A DNA stretch of 64,000 nucleotides from Galerina marginata (taxonomy: Eukaryota; Basidiomycota; Agaricomycetes; Agaricales; Galerinaceae): assembly GCA_023014335.1 (NCBI GenBank), contig JAECYW010000017.1:186001-250000 (forward strand). The letters run 5' to 3'. A model generated the notes under the pieces. The model saw nothing but the letters and a program-made list of their open reading frames with translations. It was not told where the DNA came from and ran no database searches. Position 1 is the stretch's first letter. The number at the start of each line of letters is the position of its first letter. Below, one piece after another: positions 43,406 through 56,672 of the stretch. A program made the position numbers and the translations under genes.

Positions 43406-44107
43406 CGACCTCATGACGATTCCGCTGCAAAAGGCTGGGATCTTTCTTCTTTGCCCAATTAGCTGTTTCTTTTTGGTGTTCCTTGTTGTAAGCCACCGTC
43501 GCTACTCTGGGTTTTCTTATTTTGATGCGGGTGTAAGATTGAACGTGAGTGTACACTAGGATTCTCTGTCTTTTCCACCCTATTTCCCGGACTCTGTTGT
43601 CTTCCGGATACCATTCACACTAGGCAGCCCTACTTTTTTTAATTTAATCTGTTATGTACCTGTATTCTGTACGGTACCGATGTCATAACCATTACGCTCT
43701 GTTAGTTATTCGTCTATTGTTCGTTAGAGTCAAAGCGTTGACTACCAAATATCGAATGCTAAATACATACTCCACCAATGCATAAGCTTCCTGCCATGGG
43801 TATTTGTCATGTCCAAACAAAGCGTATCAGACACCAAAAAATAATGCCTTGCCAAACGCACTCTTTCTGCAAACACAGGGCACGTCCACCGCAATTAGTC
43901 CAGAACGTCAATTCCGCTGGTTTCTTCATCCAAGTGGCTCTCGTTCTATCCAAGAAACACCCCAAACCATCGAGAATCTCCGAAGATCGAGGATTTGGTC
44001 GCCGTTCCTGCACCGTGTGAGCTCAAACCAATATCGAGTCCCCTGGAGGAATGTCCTGTGCCTATCCAACTCTCTAGTCGGTGGAGCGAGCTTTTCATGA
44101 TCCTCGT
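43406..44107. other. Intergenic, 3' PKA and 5' SWR1 flank
   Basis: Short ORFs on both strands show no homology. The SWR1 start is taken at 44108; upstream untranslated exons cannot be excluded. Confidence 0.5.
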
Positions 44108-47100
44108 ATGTCTGGGAACGGTATCAATGGGTCGGCGGCGGAAACGGGTGGGGGCAGAGCCTCAGTTGCGAGGAACGGAACGGGTGGGCCTGGAAGGTCG
44201 GGATTCAACCATGGTCGAGATGTGGTGGTAAATGGGAATAGGAAGGCAAAGATTAAGGCACAGTCTGTTCAACCATTGGAGAGTCCGCAAGAAAAGCTGG
44301 GGCCGGAACAGACTGCGTTGCTCGCGAAGAAACAAGCTCAACTGGAAAGCATAGTCGACAAACATGATGATTTGGTATGTCAGATTTTCTTGATTTCTTC
44401 TTGATTTGTATGAATCTCATTGGTTTTACGCGTTAATTAGGTTCGAGAGCTGTTCCATATGGAAAACTTTACTATGATGCTCTCGTTCGATCCTGCAGTG
44501 AGTAACCTCATTTACAACAAGAACAACACTGACTAAAAACCAGGAAGCAAAAATGGAGCAATCTACCATATTCAGAGACGTTCGTAATCCACCAAACCAA
44601 GGTTAACTTTGCGCTGACGAGAATCGTTGTTAGTATAAATCCAAGTTTGATCTCATTGACAAAGCAGCGCCCGCTGCAGGACCGTCCCGGCAAACCCGTG
44701 GAAGACTGAACGAGCGGCGGCAGATCGTTACCAGTGCCGCAATATCTGCTCCTGGTTCTTCATCCACCGTGAAACGCAAGCCAAAGCCCAAACCTAACAA
44801 GATATCTGAATTATTGGAAAACTTACCATCCTACAAGGGAAAAGGAAAAGAAAAGGAGGCTATTGCGGTACCGAATCCTGCAACACCAATCCGAAAAGTT
44901 GCTATCCAAGACCCAATTGAATCGATCGCTGAAAATTTACCATCAATTGTTGTCGTGCGTCGGAAACCCGAACGGCCCATCTGTACTCCCATTTCAACCC
45001 CTGTGTCTGTGGAACCAACAACCGAGCAGGCAATTGAACCAACGACTGAACCTCTCGAACTACCTCCTGCGCCAGCCAATGTTGAAAAGACAACACCACC
45101 GAGGTCACCCTTGGACCGACCTCGCAAAACCAACAGAAGAATCCGACAATCGGCTTTGGAAAGACCACCATCAGATGTGATGGACGTTGGCATTGCAAGA
45201 CCTCTGACAGAATCTTCCAAAAATGGTGTAATAGGGTTTGCAGCACACCCTTCTGACCCTCTTGACGAATCTATCTCCGTTGGTCTAATGAGACGAAGTG
45301 GAAGGTTGAAAGACCCTCCAAAAACATCCAAGGTCAAAGTACGTTGTATTCGTTGTTTTATATATCATCCTTCTTTACTGACCGTCTTTTCAGCTCCACT
45401 TTCCTTCTCCAGACAAGGTTTTGCTCTCTGAAGCGCCGATATTTCCATCGGATATTTCACCTGTCTCACTACCACCTCCAACACCGTCGCCTATAAAATT
45501 TGGTATCAAGAGAGTTAGATTGATTGTCCGCCGGCCGCCACCAAGACTCACAAACCCACGTCAACGACCACCTGAACCGAAGTTTAACTGCTCCTTAGGC
45601 AATTTCCTCTCTTCTTATGTCAGTGTCGACGAAGACGACACAACGGCATCAGCTCTTGACGAACATGCTCAAGCCGAGGCAGAGATCCGCGAGCAAGTTG
45701 CACAATTCCGCCGGGAAGGGAGATTTATCCCGGGCACAGATGTTCTTTTCGGCACTTCCGTGCAGGACATCACGCACAACAGCAATGTTCGCGCAAGCAA
45801 GGACATTTGGGATGAAGTTGTAGATGCCGTTGTTGCGAGAGGGCGGACTAGACCGAGAAAGTCTATCGGCAGGCAGATCGCATCGCAGATTGCCTCAAAA
45901 GTACAAGCGCATTTTGATGGTCAAGAGTCGAAGAGGGTCAAGGCGAAAGAAGCAGAGGAGCGACGGTTGCGCAATTTGGCAAAATCGACGATGAAGCTAG
46001 TGATTGCGGAGTGGAAGAAGGCTGTTTATGTAGGCATTTTTTACTTCGAAATTTTACGATATCCTTACTTCTATCCTTACAGCATATTCGCGAGAAGGAA
46101 CGCTTGGAACACGAAGCAGAGGAACGGAGGCTCGGACATGCACACCTCGACGCTATTCTGGACCAATCTGGGCAACTGCTCGAGACACAGCAAGGTGATC
46201 TGACTAGGGGCGACATCTATGGTTCGCGCAGCCGTTCTGGCAGCGCTGGCGACTTTGACAATCAGGATGAGGAGGAGGAGGACGAAGAGGAGGGGCAAGA
46301 AGAGGAAGAACAAGAGGAAGAGGATAGAGAAGAAGAACAAGGAGAAGACGAACAGGACGAGGCTGACGATGAAGAGGAGGAAGATGAGGATAACATCGAA
46401 GGATCGGGTACCTACGCGTTGATAACTGGTCCTTTGACTCTGGATGAAGACGATGACGGTCAAGAGGATTCTTCCGTAGTAGGGGACCTAACTGTGCAAG
46501 CCCTTACACCTGCAACGAGGTGGAGCAGAACTCCGAATTCCAGCGGCTCTGAGCACCCTCAGGAACATCCGGAATCCTCAATCCAGCTGTTGAATGGCGA
46601 TCCTGCATATCAAGACCTTGATATGCAGTCCGATACCTCGTTCGATGTCATGTTGGGCGACCTTGCCATTCCTGATCCCGAAACTTCACCCCAACCACCT
46701 TTCAAGACCCAAGACTTTCCGAATGGCGGCGAATCCAACGATAGCGCGTCCATGAAGTCGGGTAGTCCGACTGTTCTCCCAGAAGATGTCGAGATTTTGG
46801 CGAAAGACCCACTTCAAGTCGAATATGCCTCTGAACCGGATTCCTCTGAGGTAGAGGATTCGCCTGAAAATTTTGCGGAATCTCAGCAAGGCCGTTGGTC
46901 AGAGGCAGTCGATGACCAGGATGAAGACATGGATCAGGTCGTACTGGCAGACCTCGCGGACTTACCAATGGCAGAAGCTCACGAGCAAGAGGAGAAAGAG
47001 GCCGATTCAGAGGTGGAGGACGAGGACGAGGACGAAACCCAGGAGGTGGATTCAGAGTCCCAGATTCCCGAGTACCTCAAGCCCTATGCTGTTACAGTTG

Positions 47101-49815
47101 TAGAATGGGATCCTGAGAGCCAGGTTACCCCTCCTCTCTTGCTTCGAGGAGTCCTGCGTCCGTATCAACAATCAGGCTTGGAGTGGCTTGCCAGTCTGCA
47201 TGTGAATAGGCTCAACGGAATTTTGGCTGATGAGATGGGCTTGGGGTTAGTCCCTTTATTTTATTCCGAGTTGTTCTTTATTTATTTGACATTGGCAGAA
47301 AAACGATCCAAACTATTGCTCTCCTTGCCCATCTTGCCTGCGATCGTGGCATTTGGGGACCACATCTCATCGTATGTCAAATTTCAATGACCTTTAGTTC
47401 GTATACTCACTAGATCCATAGGTTGTTCCCACTAGCGTGCTTCTGAACTGGGAAATGGAGTTCAAAAAGTTCCTTCCGGGTTTTAGGGTCTTGAGTTACC
47501 ACGGAACCACCAAGCGACGCAAGGAGCTCCGCCAAGGCTGGAACGACAAGCACCACTTCAACGTCTGCATAACATCTTACACGCTGGCAAGCAAAGACGC
47601 CCACATTTTTAAGCGCAAGGCGTGGTATTATATGATCCTCGACGAAGCCCACATGATCAAGAACTTCAAGTCTCAACGGTGGAATATCCTGCTTATGTTT
47701 AGATCTTATCGACGTCTGTTGTTGACGGGCACGCCTCTGCAGAATAATTTGACAGAGCTTTGGGCTCTTCTGCAATTCTTGATGTCCGGATCCAATTTTG
47801 CCAACCTCAAGGAATTCGGTGAATGGTTCTCGAGTGAGTATTATCACTTACTGTTGGTCATATTTTTTCTTACAATTATTCAGATCCTTTGGAAAAAGCG
47901 ATCGAAATGGGTAGCGTTCTAGACGATGAGACGATGCAACGGGTCTCCAAGCTTCACACTGTCTTGCGACCTTACCTTCTCCGACGACTCAAGCGAGATG
48001 TCGAGAAAGAACTTCCGAGCAAATTCGAACATCTCACTCTTTGCCCACTATCTAAGAGGCAACGCTTCCTTTACGACGAGTTCATGTCGCGGGCGCAGAC
48101 CAAAGATGCTCTGGACTCGGGGGTATATCAGAAGATCGCGAACATATTGATGCAATTACGAAAAGTCTGTAATCACCCGGACCTCTTTGAGGTCCGACCC
48201 ATCGTCACTTCTTTTGCCATGCCACGATCCGCCATTGCCGATTTCGAGATCAAGGAGCTGCTCTTACGGCGACGGTTTTTACTCGAAGAGGAAGAGAGTA
48301 TCAATTTGGACGTAATTGGGCTGAGATTCGTCGATACCACGACTGCGTCTTTTTCGGCGACTGGGATGACGCGAAACTTGGACGACACTACCTCATTACC
48401 TTACTACGGTGAAACTGCTGGAGAACCACCGCCCAAGGATACCCGTACAATGGCTGGTTTCCGAAAATACTCTGAATATGCTCAACGAGCAAGCATCATA
48501 GCACGTTGGGCTCATGTCGGATATCTCAATAAACTTCGGTGCCAACGTAAGCCAGTTCTTCCAGAGGACATGCTCGCTGCCTTCGGAAGTTTATGCAACC
48601 CCATCCTTCCATTCTCTCATGTTGATCCCCGGGTCAATTATTTTGACAATGTGTATCTTGTTAATCAAGCTGTGAAGTCATATGCAACACGCGCAGAAGA
48701 GATGGAAATCTTGGTCGATCGTTTCGCATTCGTCACACCGCCTGTCGTTGCTTTGGATTTACCTCGTATCGCCCTCTCGGGGTACCAGGACGAGATTCTA
48801 TCACAACCCTTGGATTTTGATGCAGTAATGCACCATGCTAGCGTCAAGTTACAGATCGCTTTCCCGGACCCATCGTTGCTACAGTACGACTGCGGCAAGT
48901 TGCAGGAACTTGCAGCTTTACTTCGTGAAAAGAAGGCTGGCGGACATCGCATTCTCATCTTCACGCAGATGACACGCATCCTGGACATCCTCGAGATCTT
49001 TCTGAACTTCCATGGTTACCTTTACCTCCGATTGGATGGTGCTACTAAAATCGAGGATCGCCAGTACATCACGGAACGCTTTAACGCTGATCCTAGGATA
49101 TTTTGTTTCATTGCATCCTCCCGATCCGGTGGGGTAGGCATCAAGTATGTCAACTTTCTCTGATCCGCTTCTATTTAACTGATTGTTTCATTTCTAGTCT
49201 GACTGGAGCGGACACCGTCATCTTCTACGACAGCGACTTCAATCCACAGATGGACAGGCAGTGTGAAGACCGGTAAGTACCTTCCCACTATATTATATAG
49301 TCATTCATCTAAAGCTCCTCACTTACAGGGCCCATCGCATTGGCCAAATACGAGACGTACATATATATCGCTTCGTATCACAGTATACCGTTGAAGAGGC
49401 AATGCTTCGCAAGGCCAATCAGAAGCGATCATTAGACGACCTCGTCATCCAAAAAGGCGAATTCGACTGGCGGTCGCTGTTCAACGACGAAGGTGCTTTG
49501 ACTAAAGCATTGGGCGATTTTGAAGATGCAGAGGACAGACTTGCAGCTGCCGTTGCTGCCCGAGAGGAATTCTCCTTGGTGGGTGCTGACGAGGCTGACT
49601 TCGGAGGAGATGCTGAGGGTGGACCGAATGCACCGGGTCTTTCGACCCCGGCCGATGTGGAAATGGGGCAGGGGGCTGACGAAGATTTTGGTGACGCTGG
49701 TGGAGAGGGGGCCGGAGGTGATGACGAGGACGAAGAACAGGGCGGTGCGGTTGTGGACTACATGCTTGCGTTTGTTGAAGAGGACTACGAATTCTTCCGG
49801 GATTGGCGAATGTGA
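44108..49815 (+). CDS. SWR1: SWR1 chromatin-remodelling ATPase
   Basis: A long gene of about thirteen exons, taken from [15 protein letters not shown]. The N-terminal third is disordered. At 45780-46030 an HSA-like region ([17 protein letters not shown], then [14 protein letters not shown]) would bind actin-related subunits, followed by a very acidic stretch (46260-46420 and 46900-47040), a likely H2A.Z-H2B chaperone surface. The SNF2 ATPase is split by a large insert, as in the INO80/SWR1 class: [13 protein letters not shown] (Walker A, across an intron), [28 protein letters not shown], then [53 protein letters not shown] and [17 protein letters not shown]. The C-terminus is acidic. The SWR1 complex exchanges H2A for H2A.Z at promoters. 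The insert containing [16 protein letters not shown] and the HSA make SWR1 more likely than INO80. No defect is seen. Confidence 0.92.
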
Positions 49816-50262
49816 GCGCTAATAGCGCCAGATCTCAGGCATTTATTTATTCTATTTTCTATGACTTGATTATACTTGATACCTAGCAGTTCTAGAGTAC
49901 ATGATACAGTCCCTGTAGTTAATGTGATACAGTTATAATAATTTCAATTATATGGAGAACGACGATGTGCAGGCTCTATCATACGGAATATGTTTACTGT
50001 GCGTGCTCCTTGAGCTGTGTATAATAGGAAATATGAAGTCTGGTCGATTTTGGAATGAATGGGTATCAATCATGACGGCGGGAAAATGGACATTGGACAG
50101 CGAGTTTCAACAAGGAAAGCTATTCACAGCGAATGACAGGAGCAAAAGTACAGCCAACGATCTTGAAAGGAAAATGTCAGTTTTGAAGCACGGAATAAGG
50201 AAATGCACATACGTGGAGTCCGAGAAAGAGATGAAAAAAATACAAGTGATGGTTATGCAGTT
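49816..50262. other. Intergenic between convergent genes
   Basis: 3' ends of SWR1 and the homeodomain-like gene. A plus ORF 49952-50401 overlaps the latter and looks like a shadow. Confidence 0.5.
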
Positions 50263-51506
50263 TCATGAGTTTTCTAGTGTGTGGGACAACTGCGATAGTT
50301 GTTTTTCGTACGACGCAAACATTGCGCTAAATTCAGCCGCATTGGAAGGAAGAACATCCGGCGGCGTGGTAGGGCTTGCGACAGCATCCGCCACTCCTTG
50401 AAAGATTGCTCGCAGGGCAGGACGAAGACGTTGGCCATGCGCTATGCCTGCACCATCTGAAGATATAGGCGAAGTCGGTAACGCAGGAGAAGATCGGTAA
50501 TGGCGAAATTGTGGCTCCTGGTGGGATTGGGGTTGAACTCGGAATGGGGTTTGCCCTTGGTATTGAGATTGCTCCTGGTATTGAGGAGGTCGGATAGTGA
50601 CGGGCGGAAGAACAGGCGACTGAGTAGAATCTTTTTTCACTGTCACATTGCCGTAGGCTGGGGTAGGGAGCGGCGGTTGTGTTGGAGAATTAGGCGATAC
50701 AGACGGTTCAGGTGTAACGGTATCCGCGGGTGTTGGGAGACGGTCTGCTTGGTTGACGCGCACTCTTGTAAGCACATATCCTACGACATCCTGGTATGTT
50801 GCTCCAGTAACCGCAAGAAGGTTGGCCCAAACTTTGATCAGTTCGGGTGACGGGTTTTGCAGTTCTTTCAACATGGAGTTGAGACTTTCTAATGTGCTCG
50901 GCATTAAAGAGGGAAAACCTGTTTATAAAAAAAAGTATGAGGTCATCATATGCTCTTAGAAAACTAACGACTGCGGAGGAACACGAAAGGCAGCAAGCAT
51001 TTAACATTATGTATCCCAACTTACGTGGGTCAATAAATGGGATTACAGGCTGTATGGGCGATACGGGTTGCCCGCTTTTCTGTATGCGTCGTTTGAACCA
51101 GTCCGTTGTGTTCAGAACTTTGTAGAAGTCATTTTCGGGTGTTCTCTATATCAATCAAAGATCAGCAAAATAGCATATCACTAGTCTGATTGAAACCACC
51201 TTAATCCGGTCCGTCAAAGCCTTCCGTACTGCAAGAGAAGGCATCTCACCGGGGTGTGCTTTCCATTGATCTGTGTGATGGTGGTAAAGAAAAAACTATG
51301 TTTGTTGACAGGTGGCTGTTATTACCTTCCAATATGGCGATTCCAGCTCCATTGAGACGGTGTCTCGTCGGTTTTGGTTTGGCATTTGGGTGAGAGGTTG
51401 TATCTGTTGGGCTTTGGGTGTCCATTGTATCTGGGGACATTGAAGGTACAGAAAGTAAAGATGTCTCAGATAAGAGATGCTGCTCAGTGGCAGTCTGGTG
51501 GACCAC
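50263..51506 (-). CDS. Divergent homeodomain-like protein
   Basis: Four exons with clean junctions. It starts MVHQTATEQHLLSETS; exon 1 ends PTRHRLNGAGIAILE, exon 2 is DQWKAHPGEMPSLAVRKALT then DRIK, exon 3 RTPENDFYKVLNTTDWFKRR then IQKSG, and exon 4 from MPSTLESLNSMLKELQNPSP to the stop at 50263. The stretch from RHRLNG to WFKRRIQ, about 55 residues with W-F-x-R-R at its end, fits a homeodomain fold. The invariant Asn of WFxNRR is replaced by Arg and helix 2-3 has an insertion, so DNA-binding specificity may differ or be lost. The C-terminal 200 residues are Pro/Gln/Ser-rich, as in many transcription factors. Mating-type HD proteins of mushrooms are similarly divergent, but no HD1/HD2 pair is visible, so a mating role is not claimed. 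Confidence 0.6.
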
Positions 51507-52835
51507 TTTATTTGGGGTCTTTTGGCTGAGCCAGAGGTGTATTTATAGGTTGGATATTGCAGATGACAAAGGAGCTTCTTTGTACTTCTTTCCTGCCTCT
51601 GGGGTGGGGAGAAAAAGAATGGACCTCGCGGAAGGGCATTTTTGTGGGGGTTTTTATAGGTTTTCGGGAGTATATTTTTTGATCAGGAAAAAATGAGTTT
51701 CAGGAGCCACCCCAAAAAATTTGAATAAGCAGCGGCAGATGATCGACTACCAGGGCAATCAAAGGTAATCAATCACTAATTTGGGATTTTGCTTTCAGGG
51801 AAGCAACCAAGGGTACAAAATTCAAATGTTAATTGAAAATTTGTGGTTTTGCGAAGCCTAGAAAGACCTTAAAGGTTACCCCAAAACTCTATCAAAGACC
51901 TCCAAATACTGACTTACTTACCTTCATTCTCTGTCCCCATTTCTCCGGTAAATTTTGAGGAGGACAACAACTTGCAGCAGAGATGGTAGGACCTGATACG
52001 AATCATATATCAAATTCCTGATTATGTCACGTTAGTGCATCCTCATGTTTTGGACCAGGAGAGTCCCGGCTGCACGGAGACTGCCTTTCCGGGTCACTCA
52101 GGGGCTAGGCTTCGCTGGGTTGTCAACTTGTGACAATGCTATTCATGTTGAAAGGTTGTCCTCATATCGAAACCACTTTTTTGAGCTTACCCAAGCCTAC
52201 CCAGGTGTATATCCTTGCCAGTGATATACAAACGTAGAAGTAAGCCACGCTGGGGTCCTCGAAACGGCCAGAAGAGTTTTGTGGTGATGACTAGATCGGT
52301 TCGAGCAGACGGAGGTGATTACGATGGTGTTGCTCATACTTGAGTGGTGAGTCCCTTGAACCTTCATTCCTCTTCAAGCTTCAGGGCTTGGGTCGCCACT
52401 CTGGGAGATCCACGGCAGTCGAAGGATAGTGAATTGGCCCAGGTGTATAGTTCTCTGCTTATGATAGATGGAGATATGCGGACAAAGTCCTTTTTGAAAA
52501 ATACTCAATTTCGCAGGTCCGTGTACATATGTTAAACAACATGCAAAGGTTGGGAGAAGCAAATCACGAAAAAGCCAGTTGAGGTGGACAAAGAGCGGAA
52601 GTCCGCAGTGGTGTAGCGGACGCGGAACAGGTTAGCGGCTGACGCCGTTCCTCTCGTCACCGGTAGAAGGAGTCGGGGCTGGCCTCGGCGATTTTCACAT
52701 GCTTAATTTAGATTAGCGGAACAAGCTCGTAAATACCCGCACTCCCCTCCGTCATCTAACCTTTACCTTTCGCATTACGACCCACGACGCTGGCCTGCAG
52801 AACACCTCCCACATCGACCGCAATATTGTTGAGCA
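51507..52835. other. Intergenic, about 1.3 kb
   Basis: Divergent promoter region of the homeodomain-like gene and SFC1. Short ORFs only, none with recognised homology. CT-rich leader-like sequence precedes the SFC1 start. Confidence 0.5.
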
Positions 52836-54077
52836 ATGTCTCGGAACAGTAACAAGAAACCCGTAGGTTTCGCCACACATATCATTGCTGGAGGTATGGC
52901 GGGAGGATGTGAAGCGGTCAGCTCCAATTTTCTATTGCCCCGGTCGTTTCCTGCGGCGCTGACGATGTTCACAGCTAGTATGTCAGCCCCTCGATACCAT
53001 TAAGGTCCGGATGCAGTTATCCAAGTCCGGCCGTACTCCTGGGGTGAGTCTATTCGATATGCGCGATCCAATGGACGACTGAACAGTATTCCGCAGACAA
53101 AACCTAGGGGTTTCCTTGCAACCGGGGCATACATTGTCAAACGAGAAACGCCCCTAGCCTTGTACAAAGGTCTTGGAGCGGTATTGTCGGGAATCGTACC
53201 GAAGATGGCCATCCGGTTTGCTAGTTTCGAAGCGTACAAAGACTGGCTTGCGGACAAAGAGACGGGGAAGACGAGCATCGGGAATATTTTCATTGGTGCG
53301 GCTTCCCTCGTTTTTTAGAATTTGTTTTCTTATAAATCTGAAACCTTTAGCTGGTCTGGGAGCGGGAGTAACAGAAGCCGTCGCGGTCGTGACGCCTATG
53401 GAGGTAGTGAAGATCCGGCTACAAGCCCAACAACATTCTTTAGCAGACCCCCTCGAAGTTCCCCGATACCGCAATGCTGGCCATGCTGTATATACCATTG
53501 TCCGCGAAGAGGGTATTGCGACATTATACCGTGGTGTTTCTCTCACAGCGCTGAGACAGGCGACGAACCAGGGTGTGTTTAAATTCCAAGCTTTTCCTTT
53601 GGTTGTATCGAATCGTGAGATCTAGGTGCCAACTTCACTGCCTACCAGGAAATCAAGAAGTTCGCACACAAAATGCAGCCGGACTTGGTTGACTTACCTT
53701 CTTATCAACATATGGTCATAGGCCTTATTTCTGGCGCCATGGGCCCCTTCTCGAACGCGCCAATCGATACCATTAAGACACGTACGCGAATTATTCATCG
53801 TCAAACAAATAACGTTTCAAGTCACACCTCAACTTGATTTATAGGTCTGCAAAAAGCTACAGCTATCCCCGGCCAATCCGCCTACCAGCGAATTTTCGCC
53901 ATCGCTGCTGATATGTGGAAGACGGAAGGCGTGAAATCATTCTACAAGGGTATTACGCCGCGTGTACTGCGTGTTGCACCTGGCCAGGCGATCGTCTTCG
54001 CTGTGTACGAGCGCGTAAGCAACATCATCGAGAAGATAAGCCCGAGGGTGAGAGAGGATGATGGGTATTCAGAGTAG
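52836..54077 (+). CDS. SFC1: Mitochondrial succinate/fumarate carrier
   Basis: About seven exons, start MSRNSNKKPVGFATHI. The three mitochondrial carrier signatures are all present: QPLDTIKVRMQLSKSG, TPMEVVKIRLQAQQHS and NAPIDTIKT-RLQKA, each P-x-[D/E]-x-x-K-x-[K/R]. Between them read FATHIIAGGMAGGCEA, PLALYKGLGAVLSGIVPKMA, IRFASFEAYKDWLADK, GIATLYRGVSLTALRQATNQ, GLISGAMGPFSNAPIDTIKT and ITPRVLRVAPGQAIVFAVYE. The spacing and RQATNQ-GANFT motif match yeast Sfc1 (Acr1), an inner-membrane antiporter that brings cytosolic succinate in and moves fumarate out, linking the glyoxylate cycle to gluconeogenesis during growth on C2 compounds. Six transmembrane segments are expected from the tripartite structure. 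Length is about 300 residues, normal for the family. No lesion is seen. Confidence 0.93.
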
Positions 54078-54526
54078 GTGATCTTCTGGCCGCGTTTTGG
54101 GTGTAGAGTAATTTATGATTTACACCTCTTTGGATAAAAAGAAGCAACAATTGTAGATTCTATCATAGAACCAACCACATTTCTATTACTATTACACTAA
54201 TACTTGGTCGATTGCCTAATTTCCGCGATTGTGTATTCAATGCAATGACGTTGGACGCGACGCGTTTTGATCATGCCGTGTGTTGTTACTCTTAAGTACT
54301 TAGATTAGATTGGCCTTTCGGGTCGGCCAATTCATATTCCGGTTTACCTCGGACCGGCAACAAGCCATTTATGATTTTACTTCTGTCCCTAACGGCTCTT
54401 TCGCGTTCTCTGTAGGTCACAGCGCACCGACAACTCTACCAATTGGAAGCCAAGGGTATCTTACCTGACTATTACTCTCTTGCTTGCCCGATTTATCGTA
54501 AACCTCGTCCAAGCCAACCACGAAAT
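54078..54526. other. Intergenic
   Basis: Short gap between SFC1 and the hydrolase gene, with an upstream frame (CPIYRKPRPSQPRN) that opens before MSVARR but shows no reason to be coding. Confidence 0.4.
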
Positions 54527-55872
54527 ATGTCGGTGGCGAGGAGAGTTCTTGTGTTACATGGGTAAGTTATCCTTTTATTACGCCTTATGAGTATGCATAC
54601 TGAGGCTATGTCCTTTGGCCCTCAGGTATTCCCAGAATGCGATTATCTTCAACAAACGAGTACGTTTTGGATGTGGTAATGATCGATGCTCGTTACGTGC
54701 AAGCTCATAAACAGCCCTGGGTGACAGTTAGGTGCCCTTCGCAAAGAGTGTAAAGACATGGAATTTGGTATAATATCTCATTCTTATCATAACTCAAGGG
54801 CATTCATTAATTTCAGTTTGGGGCGAATCTAGTCATTGTAAATGCCCCACATATCCTCCTACCAACCGAACTGTTCGGCCCGCCCGATGAATCCCAGGCA
54901 GAAACGCCTGTGCAGGTTGATACCCCGCCTGACCCGAATCTCGCGCAGAGGGCATGGTGGAAGGCGAATAGGGAGAGGACCTTGGCGGCGGGGTTGCAGG
55001 ACTCAATTATGCTCATTAGGGAATTGTTGAGAGAGCAAACATTTGCTGTATGTTTCCTTGGCCATCGTTGTTTTTATGAGATATGAGTTTGCTAATAGCG
55101 TCTTCTAATTATCCTAGGGCGTCTTTGGATTTAGGTAATGCTCTCCCATTTTTGCTCATTTATTTCAGGCTGATCAGCCTCGAATGATTGCACGTAGCCA
55201 AGGTGCCGCATTTGCAGCAGTGCTATCTGCTCTTGTATGTCGAATCCCCATTCTTCAATGATAGTTTGCCAAGGCTCAAGCATGTTCTATTCCAATAGCT
55301 AGAGCGGCCCCATTTATACCCTCCGTTCTTGGTTGATGGACAACCGCCTCATCCTCCCTTGTGCGTACTCTGCGCCGGATACAGTGCCCAGTCACTCATG
55401 GCATAAATGTCGGATGACAGCCAATTTTGCGTTGCGGTCTCTGGCTTCAAACTAAGAGATCCTTTTTGCGATCCTATCTTTACGCCAGGCTATTCTACGC
55501 CCACACTTCACGTTCTGGGAAAGACTGATGTTGTCGTGGTGGAAGAGCGTTCGCGGGAGCTGATTAAAGTTTCTGCCAATGCGAGGGTGGAAGAACATGA
55601 TGGCGGTATGTTACGGCGCTTCTTTTTTTGTCTATCCCTTGTTCCGCCGTGACCGGGTCGCTCATGATAATGCGTTGTTTCTTAAAGGTCATTTCGTTCC
55701 ATCGAAAGGGAATTGGAGAAAGTTTATAGCTAGCTATATGAGGGATCCAGGTGCTTCCCATCTTTCGCTTGATGGGTTTTCTGCCATACAGTCGGAGCCG
55801 TCTTCCGGGGCGTCGACGCCTGCTGCTGCTGCGGGGGTAGATTACAAGAGTGCCTTGATGATGAAGCTGTAA
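54527..55872 (+). CDS. FSH1-family serine hydrolase
   Basis: About eight exons. The start MSVARRVLVLHG is chosen because the family begins with a short strand and LHG. Then YSQNAIIFNKR, LGALRKECKDMEF, NLVIVNAPHILLPTELFGPP, GVFGF-SQGAAFAAVLSALLE (nucleophile Ser in G-x-S-x-G, split by an intron), FCVAVSGFKLRDPFCDP, PTLHVLGKTDVVVVEE (catalytic Asp) and EEHDGGHFVPS (catalytic His) complete an alpha/beta-hydrolase triad in family order. FSH1-like proteins (DUF341) are cytosolic esterase/thioesterase-like enzymes; the substrate is unknown. The C-terminus carries a Ser/Ala-rich extension (SGASTPAAAAGVDYK). One junction near 54777-54817 (after CKDMEF, before FGANLV) does not fit canonical splicing in frame, so a one-base error or unusual site is possible there. 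Confidence 0.85.
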
Positions 55873-56672
55873 GTTATATTAGAGGCCGCCGTAGAATCAT
55901 GGTGTTCTTTTAGTTTAGATTATATATGCTAGATGAGTGTTGATTTCATTTCCGTCCTGAAAGTTGAGAATTAATTAAGGAATCAAAGTCGTTGTGATCA
56001 TCGGTTGATTCTGTCGAGATGAGATTTCCCAATCCTATCATGACACATCATCTTACAGACATGCGCGGGATAGCTACATCTGTCTACATCTGTCTAAGTC
56101 TCCGCAAGCCCACCGCAGACCAAGGAAGAGAAAGAAAGCCGGCTGGACAGACTAAGTATCGATCTTATCCCAGAGACTGCGAATGATGATCGATGATCAA
56201 TGATCTTCCATTCTTTCCTTCATGGGCATGTACATGAGGGAAGGCAGGCCTCGAGGCCCTTTTTTACACGTGTCTTCCCCATACTTTCCACGCCAGGTAG
56301 ATGCGAGAAGAGCAGAAGAAAGCGCAGAAATAGCACAATGCTATGACAAGGTGATTTCGGGGGAGATTGGTATGCTAATTCGAGGTCGGACCTGGAGGTG
56401 ATATCGATGTCGAAAAATCCGAAATGGTGGCGAACAATACAAGAGCTCTTATAGCCAGATTAGATTCATGTCTTCAATGACAGGAGGGTATCAACCGAGA
56501 TCAACTTCGGTGAGGAGAGGCGTGACACTTGTGACGTTGTGGTTGATGGGAAACAGTTGTCAACAAAAGAGCAGTGAAAGATTATTGAGGGCCAAAATCT
56601 GGAACGTCCTTTCCCTCATCTTTCCATTTCCTCCCTGCTTTTTCTTCTTCCAAACGCGTATTATCTTTCAAA
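55873..56672. other. Intergenic, about 0.8 kb
   Basis: KAP104 promoter region. It has a degenerate ATGATCGATGATCAATGATC tandem at about 56185-56205 and CT-rich tracts at 56610-56650. No gene is seen. Confidence 0.5.

Noticed and set aside
44831..45337. 168-aa minus ORF with Gly/Ser runs
   Set aside because: Antisense shadow of the SWR1 N-terminal region; the plus frame is the one continued by flanking exons.
46077..46463. 128-aa minus ORF rich in Leu/Phe
   Set aside because: It is the antisense shadow of the poly-acidic stretch of SWR1 (GAAGAG codons read backwards give Leu/Phe).
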